64,000 nt of DNA, taken from assembly GCA_010094045.1 (NCBI GenBank), contig ML986583.1, forward strand, positions 632,737 to 696,736, read 5' to 3'. Position numbers and translations under genes: made by a program. The notes below the pieces were generated by a model. It was given only the letters and a program-made list of their open reading frames with translations. It ran no database searches and was not told where the DNA came from. Of the stretch, positions 1-10,703 are shown piece by piece. This DNA is from Lojkania enalia (Eukaryota > Ascomycota > Dothideomycetes > Pleosporales). Numbering within the stretch: position 1 is the first letter of the stretch; each line of letters begins with the position of its first letter.

Positions 1-2
1 TT

Positions 3-663
3 CCCCAACGCAAACCGCTAACCGCCATTCTGAAGTTCCGTCGGAATTGCCCTGCTGAGTGGGAATACAGCGAGAAGCTAGGGACCAAGGAGCATCCAGA
101 CGAACCGACCAATGTTCCCCATGTCGGTAAGTAATCTATACGATGCTCTTTTCAAGGTTACTCTTTCTGAACCTGCTTAGACCAAACAGTAGACGGTGGT
201 ATGATACGAGCTAGAAGACATCTTACTAGCGAGGAAGCTGAGGAATACTTATCCGGGAGATATAGAATACGCATCATTAATACTTGGCGTCCTCTTTCCC
301 ACCCAGCGCAAGATTCTCAACTAGCTTTCTGCGACATCCGGTTAGTCCATAAGTCAGATTTATGGAGGCAGATAGGGTAACCTCAGATTATGTGGGTGAG
401 GTATACCATCTTCATAATCCCATCTAGCGGTTTTATTACGTAGATTCTTTGACGCCAGAGGAACTTGTATTTTTCCTCAGTTATGATTCCCACCCAGTGA
501 ACGAAGTTAGGTGTAAGTCCCTTGGATACTGTCTTTCATGTTAATAATATTTCTAACAAATACAGTCTGCCCTCATTCATCATTCACTCACCCCCACTAC
601 TCCGGAAAAGTACCGCTCCGAGAAAGTTTAGAAATGAGGATGATAGTCATAGATAAGCTGTAG
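3..663 (+). pseudogene. Decayed CmcJ/AsaB-like 2-oxoglutarate-dependent oxygenase (3' part)
   Basis: The gene enters from the left edge. Conceptual exons are 3-126, 181-512 and 566-663, separated by GT-AG introns 127-180 and 513-565 that still look functional. The reading resembles the CmcJ/NvfI/AsaB family of fungal Fe(II)/2-oxoglutarate oxygenases: a PHVDQ motif (iron-binding His and Asp), an INTWRPL segment, a DYVGEVYHLHNP segment and a C-terminal PLRESLEMR segment, where the arginines are expected to bind the cosubstrate. Two lesions break it. A frameshift near 365-372 moves the reading from codons starting at 3n to 3n+2, and an in-frame TAG lies at 425-427 where relatives have a codon such as Gln. 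Such enzymes act in secondary metabolism or hormone-like pathways; the substrate here is unknown. Family assignment is from memory of conserved motifs. That the locus is broken is seen directly, barring sequencing error. Confidence 0.72.
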
Positions 664-1381
664 TGCTCATTGAGGAAATTCAAATAGAAAATTGATTTGA
701 AGAAGATCATTCTGTTGCGATAACGTTACATCGTCTTTGCCTCATAGAATCGAGCCGCGTTACTTCTTCTCCGCACTCTCGTTAGAAACGTAACCACAAA
801 AATCAACATTATTAGCAATACCACTGGCATCGCATATCTATAGCCGCCAGGTATCTTGCCGTCTCCTCTATTTGCTTAAGTGAATTACTCGTTGCCTGTT
901 ACGGAACTTTCAACTGACCTCAGTAACGTGGGCGGAGGCTTTCGAGTGTAAGAAGCCTAAGAGCGAGAATCCGAACAAAGATAGTGCTATTCGCCAACTC
1001 ATTTTTTGTCTTAGTAGTCTTTTGCATCTATTTTACGCTCCTTTGCTGCCAGCCAGGAACGTCCCAAGCCAAAACGACCGATTCTTTATCGATCCGGAAA
1101 AACCAACTGTCTAGTAGAGACCTCACAACCCTTGGCCAAAGCTGAGCGACCTCTACAAGAAACTTCGTAACAAAATGGGACCAATATTGCCACGAGATTG
1201 GGATGGGAGATCCGAATTCGACGTGCACGGTACATTGTTCGTATCAAAGCTAAACTTCACCACCCTACACTATATTGGAAAGATCAAGATTCGATGGGTC
1301 CATACCATCAGCTCGCATCTTTCATTCGACGAGCCCACAAGAGAGCTTTCGCTATTTTGCCTTTCCTCTTTTGCAAACTGA
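664..1381. other. Intergenic or unrecognisable decayed sequence
   Basis: Between the two pseudogenes I see no intact gene. A 75-codon open stretch at 1198-1425 on the plus strand has protein-like composition and may be a shifted upstream part of the membrane-protein pseudogene at 1382-1942. Nothing else is supportable. Confidence 0.4.
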
Positions 1382-1942
1382 TGTCTTATTCAGAATCCAC
1401 AATCAGTGCCTGGTATGCAATGTAATGCGAAGAGAGATTGGAATATTACACTAAAGCGCCACAGCATTCTGAAGAATTCCCAAGGAAATACCCAGTGGCT
1501 CAATAAACATGAGTCAATAAAATCCACTGCGTACATGAAGGAGATCCTCCTTTCCTTCCGGTTGTTATTTGGGGACGCTGCATCTGCTCGTAAGCTGTTC
1601 AAGGATTCTGAGAAGAAGAATGTTAAGAAGCTCAACGGATTCCGCGATCCATTACTGAACTCACTCGCCGGACTTAACGATACTGTGTCGCCCACTGCCT
1701 CTAGTCCCTTCACTCATAACAGCATATCGTACACATCAGACCGCGACTTTCCTATCTTTGCTCTGAATCTCCTCAGGTTGTAGTCATTCATCAACAAGCA
1801 GTTTGCGACAAATTATTTAGATCTCTGGAAAGACAAGCGAGATCTCAACAGGTGGTTGATGCTTTGGTGTACAACAGAACTAGGATCCCTTGCTCTTTTC
1901 CTTACCGCTGTAATCGGCGTGCTTCAAATTGTCCTGAGATAA
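1382..1942 (+). pseudogene. Decayed C-terminal part of a fungal single-TM hypothetical protein
   Basis: One frame is open from 1382 to a TAG at 1781-1783 and then continues in the same frame to a TAA at 1940-1942. The reading across the TAG resembles the C-terminus of a large family of uncharacterised fungal proteins: an ILLSFRLLFG segment, a DPLL segment, a RDFPIF segment, then LWKDKRDLNRW followed by a hydrophobic helix (about residues 165-185 of the reading) that ends the protein. The TAG sits where relatives usually have Gln after LL-x-L. Upstream, 1198-1425 in another frame carries protein-like text that may be the preceding part, so further frameshifts are likely. No function is known for the family. 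Identification rests on motif memory, so confidence is moderate. Confidence 0.45.
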
Positions 1943-2724
1943 ATGCCGCGGACAGCAGCATCGCGTACAGCATCCGAAAGTCGTAGAGGGATTCTTAGCC
2001 CCATTGTGATGTGATTGAACCTTTTGTCCCATAGAACGGATTTTGCTATAACCGACGAAGTTTTCTGATGTGTGTGTACTTTCCCGTCCTTATGCTCATG
2101 AGTACTTGCACTTTGATCTCATCTATTGCTTTAAAAATTCTAAACGGATTCTTGCAGCCTTTCTTCTTTCCAAAATTTTCTTTTTTCTTAGAAAAAACCG
2201 CACAGGACCATCTCGTTAGAGGAAGTCTCAAATTCACTTTGGGAAAGGATCAAGATACAATTGAAGCTAATACGCAACCGAGATGGCTGTTATAATACCT
2301 ACTCTAATCTTCTAATTGAAGACTAAGTGTGGACGAAACAAGTGGGCTTGGGAATTATTCTTACCGGAGAGACAGGTGATGAGATAGGTAAGGTGATGGA
2401 AAAGGGGCCGAAGTAGTAATATCCCAACATTCACAGCAATACGAGTCCGACTCACTAAACCAGAAGCAGAGCCACTAAGAAGTCAACAAGAATCTGATCA
2501 TTTTTCTGATACTTTATGTAGAAGGCTAGTTCCATCGGTTCGGAAAAGCAGACCTTGAACCTCGGATTCCCCCGGACTGGTCCAAGCGCTAGTAACCTTG
2601 AGCTACAAATAGGTAAGCTCCAAGACCCTCAGCCAAGTGCTCCCCGCCGCGACACCTCCGCATCCCCGCAAACAAACTCCGTGACCTTGCCATGTGTTGA
2701 CCGCGCTCGAATCGTAATTCCATA
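1943..2724. other. Intergenic, 5' flank of the malonyl transferase gene
   Basis: No coding pattern is recognised. Only short chance open frames occur (for example 2068-2295). The 3' half should hold the promoter and leader of the downstream transacylase gene; no clear TATA box was seen. Confidence 0.5.
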
Positions 2725-4031
2725 ATGCCGAACTCTATCTCTCCGGCGAAGGCACTCATAGGGGGTCTCCCTTGGGCATGTACGCGATGCGGGAGGCTGA
2801 AAGACCGGGCGCCGCGGCGGTGGATGAGCAGTGTCGATGACGCGCCAGCGAGAAAGAGGCCCAAGACAGCCATGTTCTTCCCAGGTACGCTTACCACTCT
2901 CCCTTACCCAATTGCCATCCCACACACTATGGACATAACAGTAACAATGAATTTTTAGGCCAAGGCGTCCAGAGAGTGGGCATGGCAACCCCCTGGCTCG
3001 AAGCCTTCCCCACAACTGTAAAACCCATCCTCGAAGAAATCGACTCCACCCTCAACTTGCCCCTAACCCGCATCATCGAATCCGGGACCAATGCTCAGCT
3101 CACCCTGACCGAGAATGCACAGCCGGCCATCATGGCTACCTCGATACTCATACTGCGGGTCATGGAGAAGGATTTTGGGTTCAAGACGGCGGAGAGAGCG
3201 GACATTACGCTGGGCCACTCCCTGGGCGAATTTGCCGCCTTGGTCGCAGGCGGCTATCTCACGTTCCAGGACGCCCTGAAGCTCGTCCGCAAACGCGCAG
3301 AGAAAATGTCCGAATGCTCAAAGGCCGCTGTGGAGGAAGAAGGTGGGGAATTCGGCATGGTGGCGCTCGTCTGCGAATCCGAACCGCGCATGCAATCCCT
3401 CATCGCCGACATCCGAGGCTTTCTCGGGCTCTCCTCGCCCGGCAGTAAAGGGAATAGTGGCGAGGATATTCCGGCAGTGCAGCAGGTTCTGATTGCGAAT
3501 ATCAATAGCAAGAATCAGATTGTGCTCAGTGGCAGTATTGAGAGGATTAATACGCTGCTGACGAATTTGAGGCAGTTCGGCGGTCACGATCCGCGACATG
3601 TGAGGCTGAAGAGCGATAGCCCATTTCATAGCCCGTTGATGAAACCGGCGCAGGATCTGATGAAGAAATTGCTGTATATGGAGAAAGAGGATGGGACCGA
3701 TATAATCACGTGGCCAGGAGTAATGCCCTGTGTCTCGAATGTCTCGGGCAGACCGTTTGAGAGTAAGGAGCAGCTCAAGGATCTGCTGGCGAGGTCTTGT
3801 GTGGAGACGGTGCAGTGGTGGAGAAGTGTTAAATACTTACACGAGGAGGAGAAAGTGAAGAGATATATTGGAATTGGGCCCGGAAAGGTCGGGCGGAACC
3901 TTGTGGGGAAGGAGGTGGGAATGAAGGGGGCGGTGAAGGGCGGTGGAGTTTGGGGGATTTGTAATCCTAAGGAGATGGAGGAGGTTGTTAAAGCGTTGGA
4001 TGACACTGAGCAGTGCGCAGATGAAGATTGA
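2725..4031 (+). CDS. MCT1: Malonyl-CoA:ACP transacylase, mitochondrial type
   Basis: Transfers malonyl groups from CoA to acyl carrier protein, the loading step of mitochondrial type II fatty acid synthesis, which feeds lipoate production. Exons 2725-2884 and 2959-4031 are joined across a 74-base intron (GTACGC...TTTTTAG) in phase 1, giving 410 residues. The N-terminus is basic and rich in Arg and Ser, as expected of a matrix targeting sequence, which accounts for most of the extra length over yeast Mct1 (about 360). The acyltransferase fold begins with FFPGQGVQ, rebuilt across the splice near residue 54. The catalytic serine lies in GHSLGE near residue 141, and the partner histidine is probably in SPFHSPLM near residue 275. 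The C-terminal IGIGPGKVGRNLV stretch is also typical. The ATG at 2725 is the first in frame. It converges on the short-chain dehydrogenase gene, with about 200 bases between the stops. Confidence 0.92.
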
Positions 4032-4228
4032 GAAGGGATTATAGGCTTCGAGCCGCATTTTGCTGCTCCCATTGCGCAAAAAAGGCGCAATCGCCCTGGT
4101 AAGGGAATTGCATGGGATTGGAGACCATTGAACACTCAAAAAAACATCAGGTAGAGGCATTTCATTCTGTCTTCCCATCGTCGACGAACCCGGGTCAGCA
4201 GGCCGGCGAACCAGCTCAGTCCTCCATC

Positions 4229-5302
4229 CTAGTTACCCTGAATATTCAAACCAGCATCAACCTGCACCTTCATACCCGACATGCTCGTATTCTTCGCCAG
4301 CATGATAAATGCGTCCGCGCAATCCTGCAAGTACGTCTCGTGCTTGAGCGCTGCCTTCTCCTTCACCAAAGCAATCACATCCTCCGAATACCTCAGTCCC
4401 CACTCTGTCGCCAAGAAGCCGGGTAGGACCGTATTAATCCTGATCTTATGGCCCTGGGTCGACGCCAGACATTTGATCAGTTGGACCTGCGCCGCCTTCG
4501 TCACGGCGTATGGCATTGATGAGCCGCCTTGCGAATTTGCAGCAATGCTACCGGTGGAGATGAAGACGCCGCCTTCGGGGTTATCGAGAAAAGTTGGTTT
4601 TGCAGTTTTGAGGAGAGATAGCGGGACTTTGACATTAGCAGACCAGCAGCGGTCCCACTCCTCCTCAGACATTGCGTCGAGATCACCGAAAGTGGTGAAT
4701 TTTGTCCAGCCCTATGTCTATTAGTGTGTGTATATTGATAGGAAGGGGGAAACAGAGTGCAGGTGGGGAAATATGATAGAGTGCATGAGAATCGTACCGC
4801 ATTTGCAATGACGATGTCTAGGCCTCCTAGCTTCTCTTTTGCTTCTTCGACTGCGCGCCTTGCTTCTGCAGTTGAGCACATATCCTTTCCCTTGAGTTAG
4901 CCCATTTGTAATTGCCGTGCAGCGGATTAGAGGCGCGTACGGCCTTCACAAGCACGCCCTTGACGCCGTATCCTTCGACGGCTGCCTTGACCTTCTCGGC
5001 AGGCTCGAGTCGGTTGAAGTAGTTGATAGCGACATTTGCGCCTTCTTTTGCAAAGCTATGGCAGATGACTTCGCCGAGGCCGCTGTGAAATGTTAATTAG
5101 TACACAGCAGGCAGTGGAGAGTGCGGTGATATCTTTAGTAATGAGGCGAGCGCATGCCTTGCGCTGGCTGAATTGCAGCTGGATTGTTGAAAGACTGAAG
5201 TGAAGCAAATGTGCCGCAATGACAGTAACTCGACAGAACTCCAACTTACGCAGAGCCGCCGGTTACCAACACATTCCTGCCCTTCAGCTCGTACCCAGGC
5301 AT
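4229..5302 (-). CDS. Short-chain dehydrogenase/reductase (SDR)
   Basis: An NAD(P)-dependent oxidoreductase of the classical SDR family, 254 residues. Exons on the minus strand are 5302-5250, 5082-4941, 4884-4798 and 4711-4229, and all introns are GT-AG. The coenzyme-binding motif TGGSAGLG is at residues 14-21 and is split by intron 1. The IANAG motif is split by intron 3 near residue 95. The catalytic residues are Ser in STGS (about 146-149), Tyr162 and Lys166 (YAVTK). No targeting signal or C-terminal peroxisomal tripeptide is seen (it ends QGN), so it is probably cytosolic. The substrate cannot be told from the sequence; FabG-like ketoacyl reductases and sugar or polyol dehydrogenases share these features. 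It lies tail to tail with the malonyl transferase gene. Confidence 0.9.
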
Positions 5303-5856
5303 ATTGTCCTCTCAACGGGGGAACCCGCAGCGCCTAATGATCCAGGATATTCAAGAGAAGAAAGCTGGCTTGGGCTGTGAGGGGAAACGGCTCGAAGTAG
5401 ACGCAAGTACTAGCAAGGGGGCACAGTGTTGGGTTTTGTAGCAAAAAGGGACGCGGATGGAATTGTACCTGAGGACTTGAGAGTGGAGGTGGGGCAGCGT
5501 AGGTAATATGGCAGTTGCACCCCACCGTCGGTTACCATTCAAAGTAATACTGTATACATTTCCGGTTCGGGACAAGCCGTTTTGCCGAGGTAGTTCGCTG
5601 GTCTTACAGACGAAACATCTTATACATGTATAGCGGCTCGTGCAAACTCAGTAATATCAGCGCACTCGCTCTTCTAGAGGGGAATAGTCATGTGTTATGC
5701 GCTGTGACGTTTCCGAGATAGTACCCAAAGCATGTAGCACCCAAGTACCTCTACTCTCAATTAACTATATTTTCAACTAACCAACAACCTAACATAAGCG
5801 ATTCAACAACTATATATCAAAGCTGCGAGGATATCTTCCTGCCGCCGCACTCCATG
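5303..5856. other. Intergenic between SDR promoter and MED5 3' end
   Basis: This stretch holds the upstream region of the SDR gene (minus strand) and the 3' flank of the Mediator gene. Small open frames at 5334-5575 are chance. No repeat or RNA gene was recognised. Confidence 0.5.
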
Positions 5857-8800
5857 CTACATGTTATCGAAATCCAAACCCCAGTCGTTTTCATCATCGC
5901 CCAATCCCATCCCCACATCCCCCAAGTCCAAATCCGGCAGAGTCCCTATATTTGTACTCATATCTCCTGTTCCTGCGCCCATACCACTCAGATCCAAACC
6001 ACCATTCGCGCCGGTTAGATCCAAATGCCGATCTAAGCTTCGCTGAAGTGCCTCCTTATCCATATCCAAGTCACCACCTGCTGCGGCAATGGTCGCGGCA
6101 GCTGCGTCATTCATGGCCTTCATATCAATTTCAGTCAAATTCTGTGTCCCCACATCGACTACTCCGACATTGGGTAGGTCGATCTGGGCAGCCGAAAGGC
6201 CTGCTTGAGCTATGACGGCCAGTTGTGCTTCGACACGGCGGTGGAGACGTACAATCGTTTCAGCAGCTAAAGGGTCTGCAGAGACTAGAGCTGCAGCATT
6301 GTCGAATTCGTTCTTGAGCATTTCGCGCAAGTTCATACGTGTTCGGGGTGGTGCCGGCGCGGGTGCAGAGCTAGTCACCCAATCTATAGAAAGAGCGCTA
6401 TTCTCGATCATGGGCGAGCACACAAGAGAAACGCCAATATCAAGCGCTGCAGCACCATTGCCTGATTCAGTTTGTGCTTTGATTTCATCGACAATTGCGC
6501 GCAGAGTCTTGTAAGCACCGAGGATTTTGAGAGACGCGTAAAGCTGGCGGTGGGTATAATTTGGTGGATTGAGCTGTAATGAAGCCGTTGAAGGCCATTG
6601 CGAAAGCTGTTGAACAGTGAGGCGAAGAGCGTTGGTAAGAGTATGAATGGGTGGGTTCGTCCATTGCTCTAGTTCCGTCATTGACGCGTAGACTGAGCGC
6701 TCGTAATATAGATTCCCTTTGATTGCTTGTAAGAGGGGTTCGACATCGCTACGGTGTGGATAGCGTCGCTTGAGAGTGCGAAAACATTTCTCGAGATCGC
6801 TAGAGACGATAGATATTATGGTCGAATGCATTGCCTGTGCATCGCCAGAGGTAGGAGCCGATCGAATCAGCTTATGGAATATTTGCATGGGGACGTCGAT
6901 GTCTTGGTGCGTCTGCTTCAAAGCATGACATGTCATCCAGGTTAATCCACCTACTAAGGATGGCAGCAGGAAAGTCTCGTGGAGATCTGAACGAATTAAC
7001 GAGACTGCGCATCCCAGGGGTTTTGTAACTTACATTCAAGACCTCCTTTGACGGAATCTAGGGAGAGAACGTCTGCTGAGCATGCCATAATCGTCTGACT
7101 AAAGAGCGTCGGCACTATCAGGTAGAAGTCTTGCGGTCGACACGAAGCAAAGACCTCATTGCTGAGACCTTCCTTGTCCGAATCGTAGAGGCCGCGGAGC
7201 CAACTTCCGAGCTGTTTACCTTGCTCACTCGTCAAGTCATTAGGAGTTACGCTGCGATGCCCTCGCTCGAGCAGTTGAGCGACAAACGAATCATGATCTA
7301 TGCCTATATCGTGGTAGTTGATATCATATCGACGAACGAAAGCCAGGATCAAGACGAGGATCGCCCCAAACTCATCATAGACGGGCTGATATTCCCCTGA
7401 TTCGATTAGCTCAAACTTTGCAGTGTCCGGAATGCTTCTACCTTGGTCGCTATCATATCTCCACTCATCAAGAAACTGGCATAGTGGTCGAAGAATACTC
7501 GCAGGAGAGGTGAACTGTAGGATAACGTCTAGAGCTTTTGCCTTTCTTGATAGCAAGTTACACAAAGTCTTAAGATACATTGTCATCTGGGTTTCACAAA
7601 GATGTGCTATAAACTGGAAAAGGGTTAGGAATCCAGTATGATATGAACAATGAAAGGCATACCTCGGTAAGAGCGCCAACAATAGCTCCTGCATTCCCGT
7701 CGATATTTTCGAGCTCCTCGATATACATATTGACTTTCTCAAAATTATCTTTACACTGCCGGAGCAGCTCTTTCTTGACATATTTCGACTCTGGTGGGCC
7801 TTGCATAGGAGTCTCACCTAGCAATCGTTCGATCGCATTGTTGGGAATCAGTTCATGAAGCGCGCATGCATTGAGGAAGTCTTGCCGAACATCGGAAAGA
7901 GAGTTGTTGCTTCCCATTATATCATCAAACCCTTGAGAGAAGGCGGGAAAGGCATTTGGGTCTACATGGCTAAGAGCCTGTGTAATGCACATCTCGGTCG
8001 TCACTGGGTAGATCGGTGCAGCTAGCTGTGTTAACAAGAGGGGGATCTTGTTCGTTAGGAAAGATTTTAGGCAAAACATAGTTTGACTCGGTTCGCTCCG
8101 GTACATGGCATTTGCTAGAACATCGAAGGCGGCAGTGATTAGATCGGTAGCCATACTCTGAGGATCAATCTACCAAATTTAGATTTGAGGATAGATATCC
8201 GACCGGGGCAACGTACTTTGTATCGCGAGTGAAGATAATTAACAATAGTAAAGTCGTCCGTCAGAGGGCGCGCGACGAGCTAGCCAAGTTAAACTTTATA
8301 AAGAAGCGGGCAACTTAGAGCTTACCAGAGAATTAAGGAAAACATAAAGTCCAGCTCTAGTATTCAAAACAGGTAAATCCATAACAGCTTCCAACTGAAG
8401 AGCAGCGACCTCGAGCCCGCCATTCCCGCCTGTATCTTCGTTGACATTGGTGAGCATCTTATCATGAAAGTCATGTTCTTTCTGGGATATTTCAAGCCGG
8501 TTTGCAATTTGCAATGAAGTTTGTGAAAGAAAAGGAATAAATGTTGACAAGGCCTGTGCGAAATTCTTCCGTAGATCTGCCTGCAATGTCAGCAAAATGC
8601 CACAACATCGAATATGAAATATACACGATAGCTCGGGAATGATTGGAGACTGGGCACAACAATAGTACGGGACAAAGCGCACCCTTCATCTGCTCCTTGT
8701 TCAGGAGTGTAAGCACCTTGACATTTTCAATGAGCCCGACTAGAAGCATGCCAAGAGCTTCGCGGATGTTGATGGACTGCTGTTGGGGTTGCTGTTGGAT

Positions 8801-9304
8801 GCCCGCCATAGCCTGGATCATGGAATCGTTAGTATGCGATGTCATCATGGCCGACATCCATCTTGTCACTACGAGTAGCGTCCGCACGGCTTCCGCGTTC
8901 GTAATTGGCCGCTCGCCGTTTGAGAAGGCCTTATGGAGGCGATGAAAGATGATCTCTTCCAGCTCCGGCGGATTGTGCCATCGTGATGGGTCATCTTTTG
9001 ATGGCGCTGCCTCCCCCCCTGGCCGCGACGGGTGGTCCCTCGAAGACTGAAAGGCGGCAGATAGGACATCAGACGCATCAACCCTCTTCAGGATAAGCAA
9101 TCGCTCAAGATAGACAATGATACGGGGGTCGAGAGAGTGGGGGGTAGCGGACCGCGGCCTCAGCAACAGAGCTGCAAGCTTCCGACCGGGTAGGGGGGAC
9201 CTAGCATAGAGCTGTGCGGCGGCGGCGTCAAAGAGCTCAGCGGAGAGCCTGCTTTCCAGGCATCGGTCCAAGAGGAGAGCCCATTCCCGGGTTAATGACT
9301 CCAT
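5857..9304 (-). CDS. MED5: Mediator of RNA polymerase II transcription subunit 5
   Basis: A tail-module subunit of Mediator (Nut1 in yeast) that links activators to RNA polymerase II in the nucleus. Six minus-strand exons (9304-8683, 8576-8326, 8279-8217, 8169-7663, 7613-7034, 6986-5857) join in frame to 1050 residues, the usual length for fungal Med5. The N-terminus (SLTREWALLLDRCLE, then a long helical repeat region), a QQQPQQQ run near residue 180, the FLLPSLVGGLTWM segment rebuilt across the last intron, and an acidic Gly/Asp-rich C-terminus ending DDENDWGLDFDNM fit this family. The acceptor of intron 1 is the second of two adjacent CAGs (intron ends 8577), chosen because only that keeps frame. 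Exon 3 is only 63 bases. The start is the ATG at 9304. Confidence 0.9.
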
Positions 9305-9959
9305 GATCCATGAAGAAAGGGCGGCTCGAAGCGCCGGTTGGACAGCTAAAATATTGAGGCGTGTGGTGTACGCAGGTTAAGGTTAAGATGCGTGGGTGCA
9401 CGGGCGCAGATCGGAGGCGGCAGCGCCAGGGTCCATACCAAGACTTGGCAGGACAAGCAATGAGGCTCGGAGATCGCATATGTCCGCCTTGCCATTGACA
9501 CGACGAAGCGGCGCTGTTCCGCTCACGGCTAATTGACGACTGTATTTGCACGCGCTACATCGCTTCGAGCTTTCGATATTATAAGAGTGCTACAAATTTC
9601 CTTTCTTGTGCCTCGCGAATGGATGATCGCGTTGTGGCTGGTGGATAGTGGCGCTTTTGGCCAATTATTGCTTTTCCGAACCCGTCAACATCACTCCCAG
9701 CATGCAGCCACCCACTGTGTTTTGTGTAAAACTATGCACATTCGCAGAAGCCCTCCTCCCTCCAAAAGAAAAAAAAACCCCCCCGAGGTCGTGACGATAA
9801 CCAAATAATTGCCCCGTAGGAATCAATTACGAGATAGGCGAAGACTAAGATCTTCATGGGTCCCAAACGCCTTGCAGTGCCTCAAATTCCAATGCCGTGC
9901 GAAAAAAGCCCGAGCAGTTTGACAGCCGACGGACCGACGCCATACTCCAAGCCAAAATT
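9305..9959. other. Intergenic, promoter side of MED5
   Basis: Upstream of MED5 and downstream of the next minus-strand gene. A short A-run then C-run occurs near 9769-9785. No gene or structured element was recognised. Confidence 0.5.
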
Positions 9960-10703
9960 TCAAGATTCGCGACGAGTTGCGCCATCATCTGCCGGATCAT
10001 CTACATCAGGCGCCCGCGGCCCAACCATCCAATCCTCCATTGCCAGCCACTGGCTCCACGTCTTCTCGGCACCCTCAATTTCAGCAAGCTGGACGTCTTG
10101 AAGCGGTTTGAGGAAGGGAACGGATTCGTGCGGGGACATATCATATTGATATTTGACCTTGGCCCAACCAACGCTCTTGGCGGCGAAGAGGTAGTTGCGT
10201 CGTTCGCATTCGTGAACGGGACCAACTCCCTTCCTCCAGTCGTCTCCGAAAAAGCCATGCATAATTCCTTCGCGATCCATACCAGTGACAATCAGCCGTC
10301 GAATGTACGGTACGAGAGAAACCCAGACAGTAAGCGGCTGGCCTCTTGAATTCATCACCGGGCCGGGTCTTGGCCAGGGCGGGTTGTACGAAGCCGGACC
10401 AGCACTGTGAGGGAGGGGGCTTGTTGAATTCACGATTGGGTTGGTAGTCCATTGGAATGGGAGGCATATGTTGACGAGGGCGGCGACGGCTTGCACGCCA
10501 TTGTCGTGCTGCGCGTGATCAAGGAAGTAGCGCTGGCAGCTTTGATATGCGGGGTGCCACTCGAAAATGTCGAATTGGGGAGTACCGCCGGCATTCTGGC
10601 CCGATCCTGACCCTGACGCTGCAGACGACGATTCTGATCTTGTCGTCCCCCCGGCTCTTGGAAACGAAGGGTACCCTCCGGCGTTGGGAAATCCAGAAAA
10701 CAT
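9960..10703 (-). CDS. Conserved fungal protein of unknown function
   Basis: A single reading frame of 247 residues from the ATG at 10703. After a Gly/Ser-rich N-terminus (MFSGFPNAGGYPSFPRAGG) there is a conserved-looking core, FEWHPAYQSCQRYFLDHAQH, then VPYIRRLIVTGMDREGIMHGFFGDDWRKGVGP, then SQWLAMEDWMVGPRAPD near the C-terminus. It resembles a family found across ascomycetes that databases sometimes label 'ilp is an apoptosis inhibitor', a name without mechanistic support. I did not identify a catalytic motif. The frame stays open upstream to about 11006, including an ATG at 10838, but a GT...AG pair (GTCAGT to CTGTAG) just 5' of 10703 suggests an intron in the leader that is out of phase with that ATG. 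I therefore prefer 10703. Compartment and function are unknown. Confidence 0.7.
   Translation of the reverse strand: MFSGFPNAGGYPSFPRAGGTTRSESSSAASGSGSGQNAGGTPQFDIFEWHPAYQSCQRYFLDHAQHDNGVQAVAALVNICLPFQWTTNPIVNSTSPLPHSAGPASYNPPWPRPGPVMNSRGQPLTVWVSLVPYIRRLIVTGMDREGIMHGFFGDDWRKGVGPVHECERRNYLFAAKSVGWAKVKYQYDMSPHESVPFLKPLQDVQLAEIEGAEKTWSQWLAMEDWMVGPRAPDVDDPADDGATRRES

Noticed and set aside
2885..2958. Separate small gene 2725-2958 upstream of the malonyl transferase frame
   Set aside because: It is the first exon plus read-through into the intron; splicing restores the FFPGQG motif.
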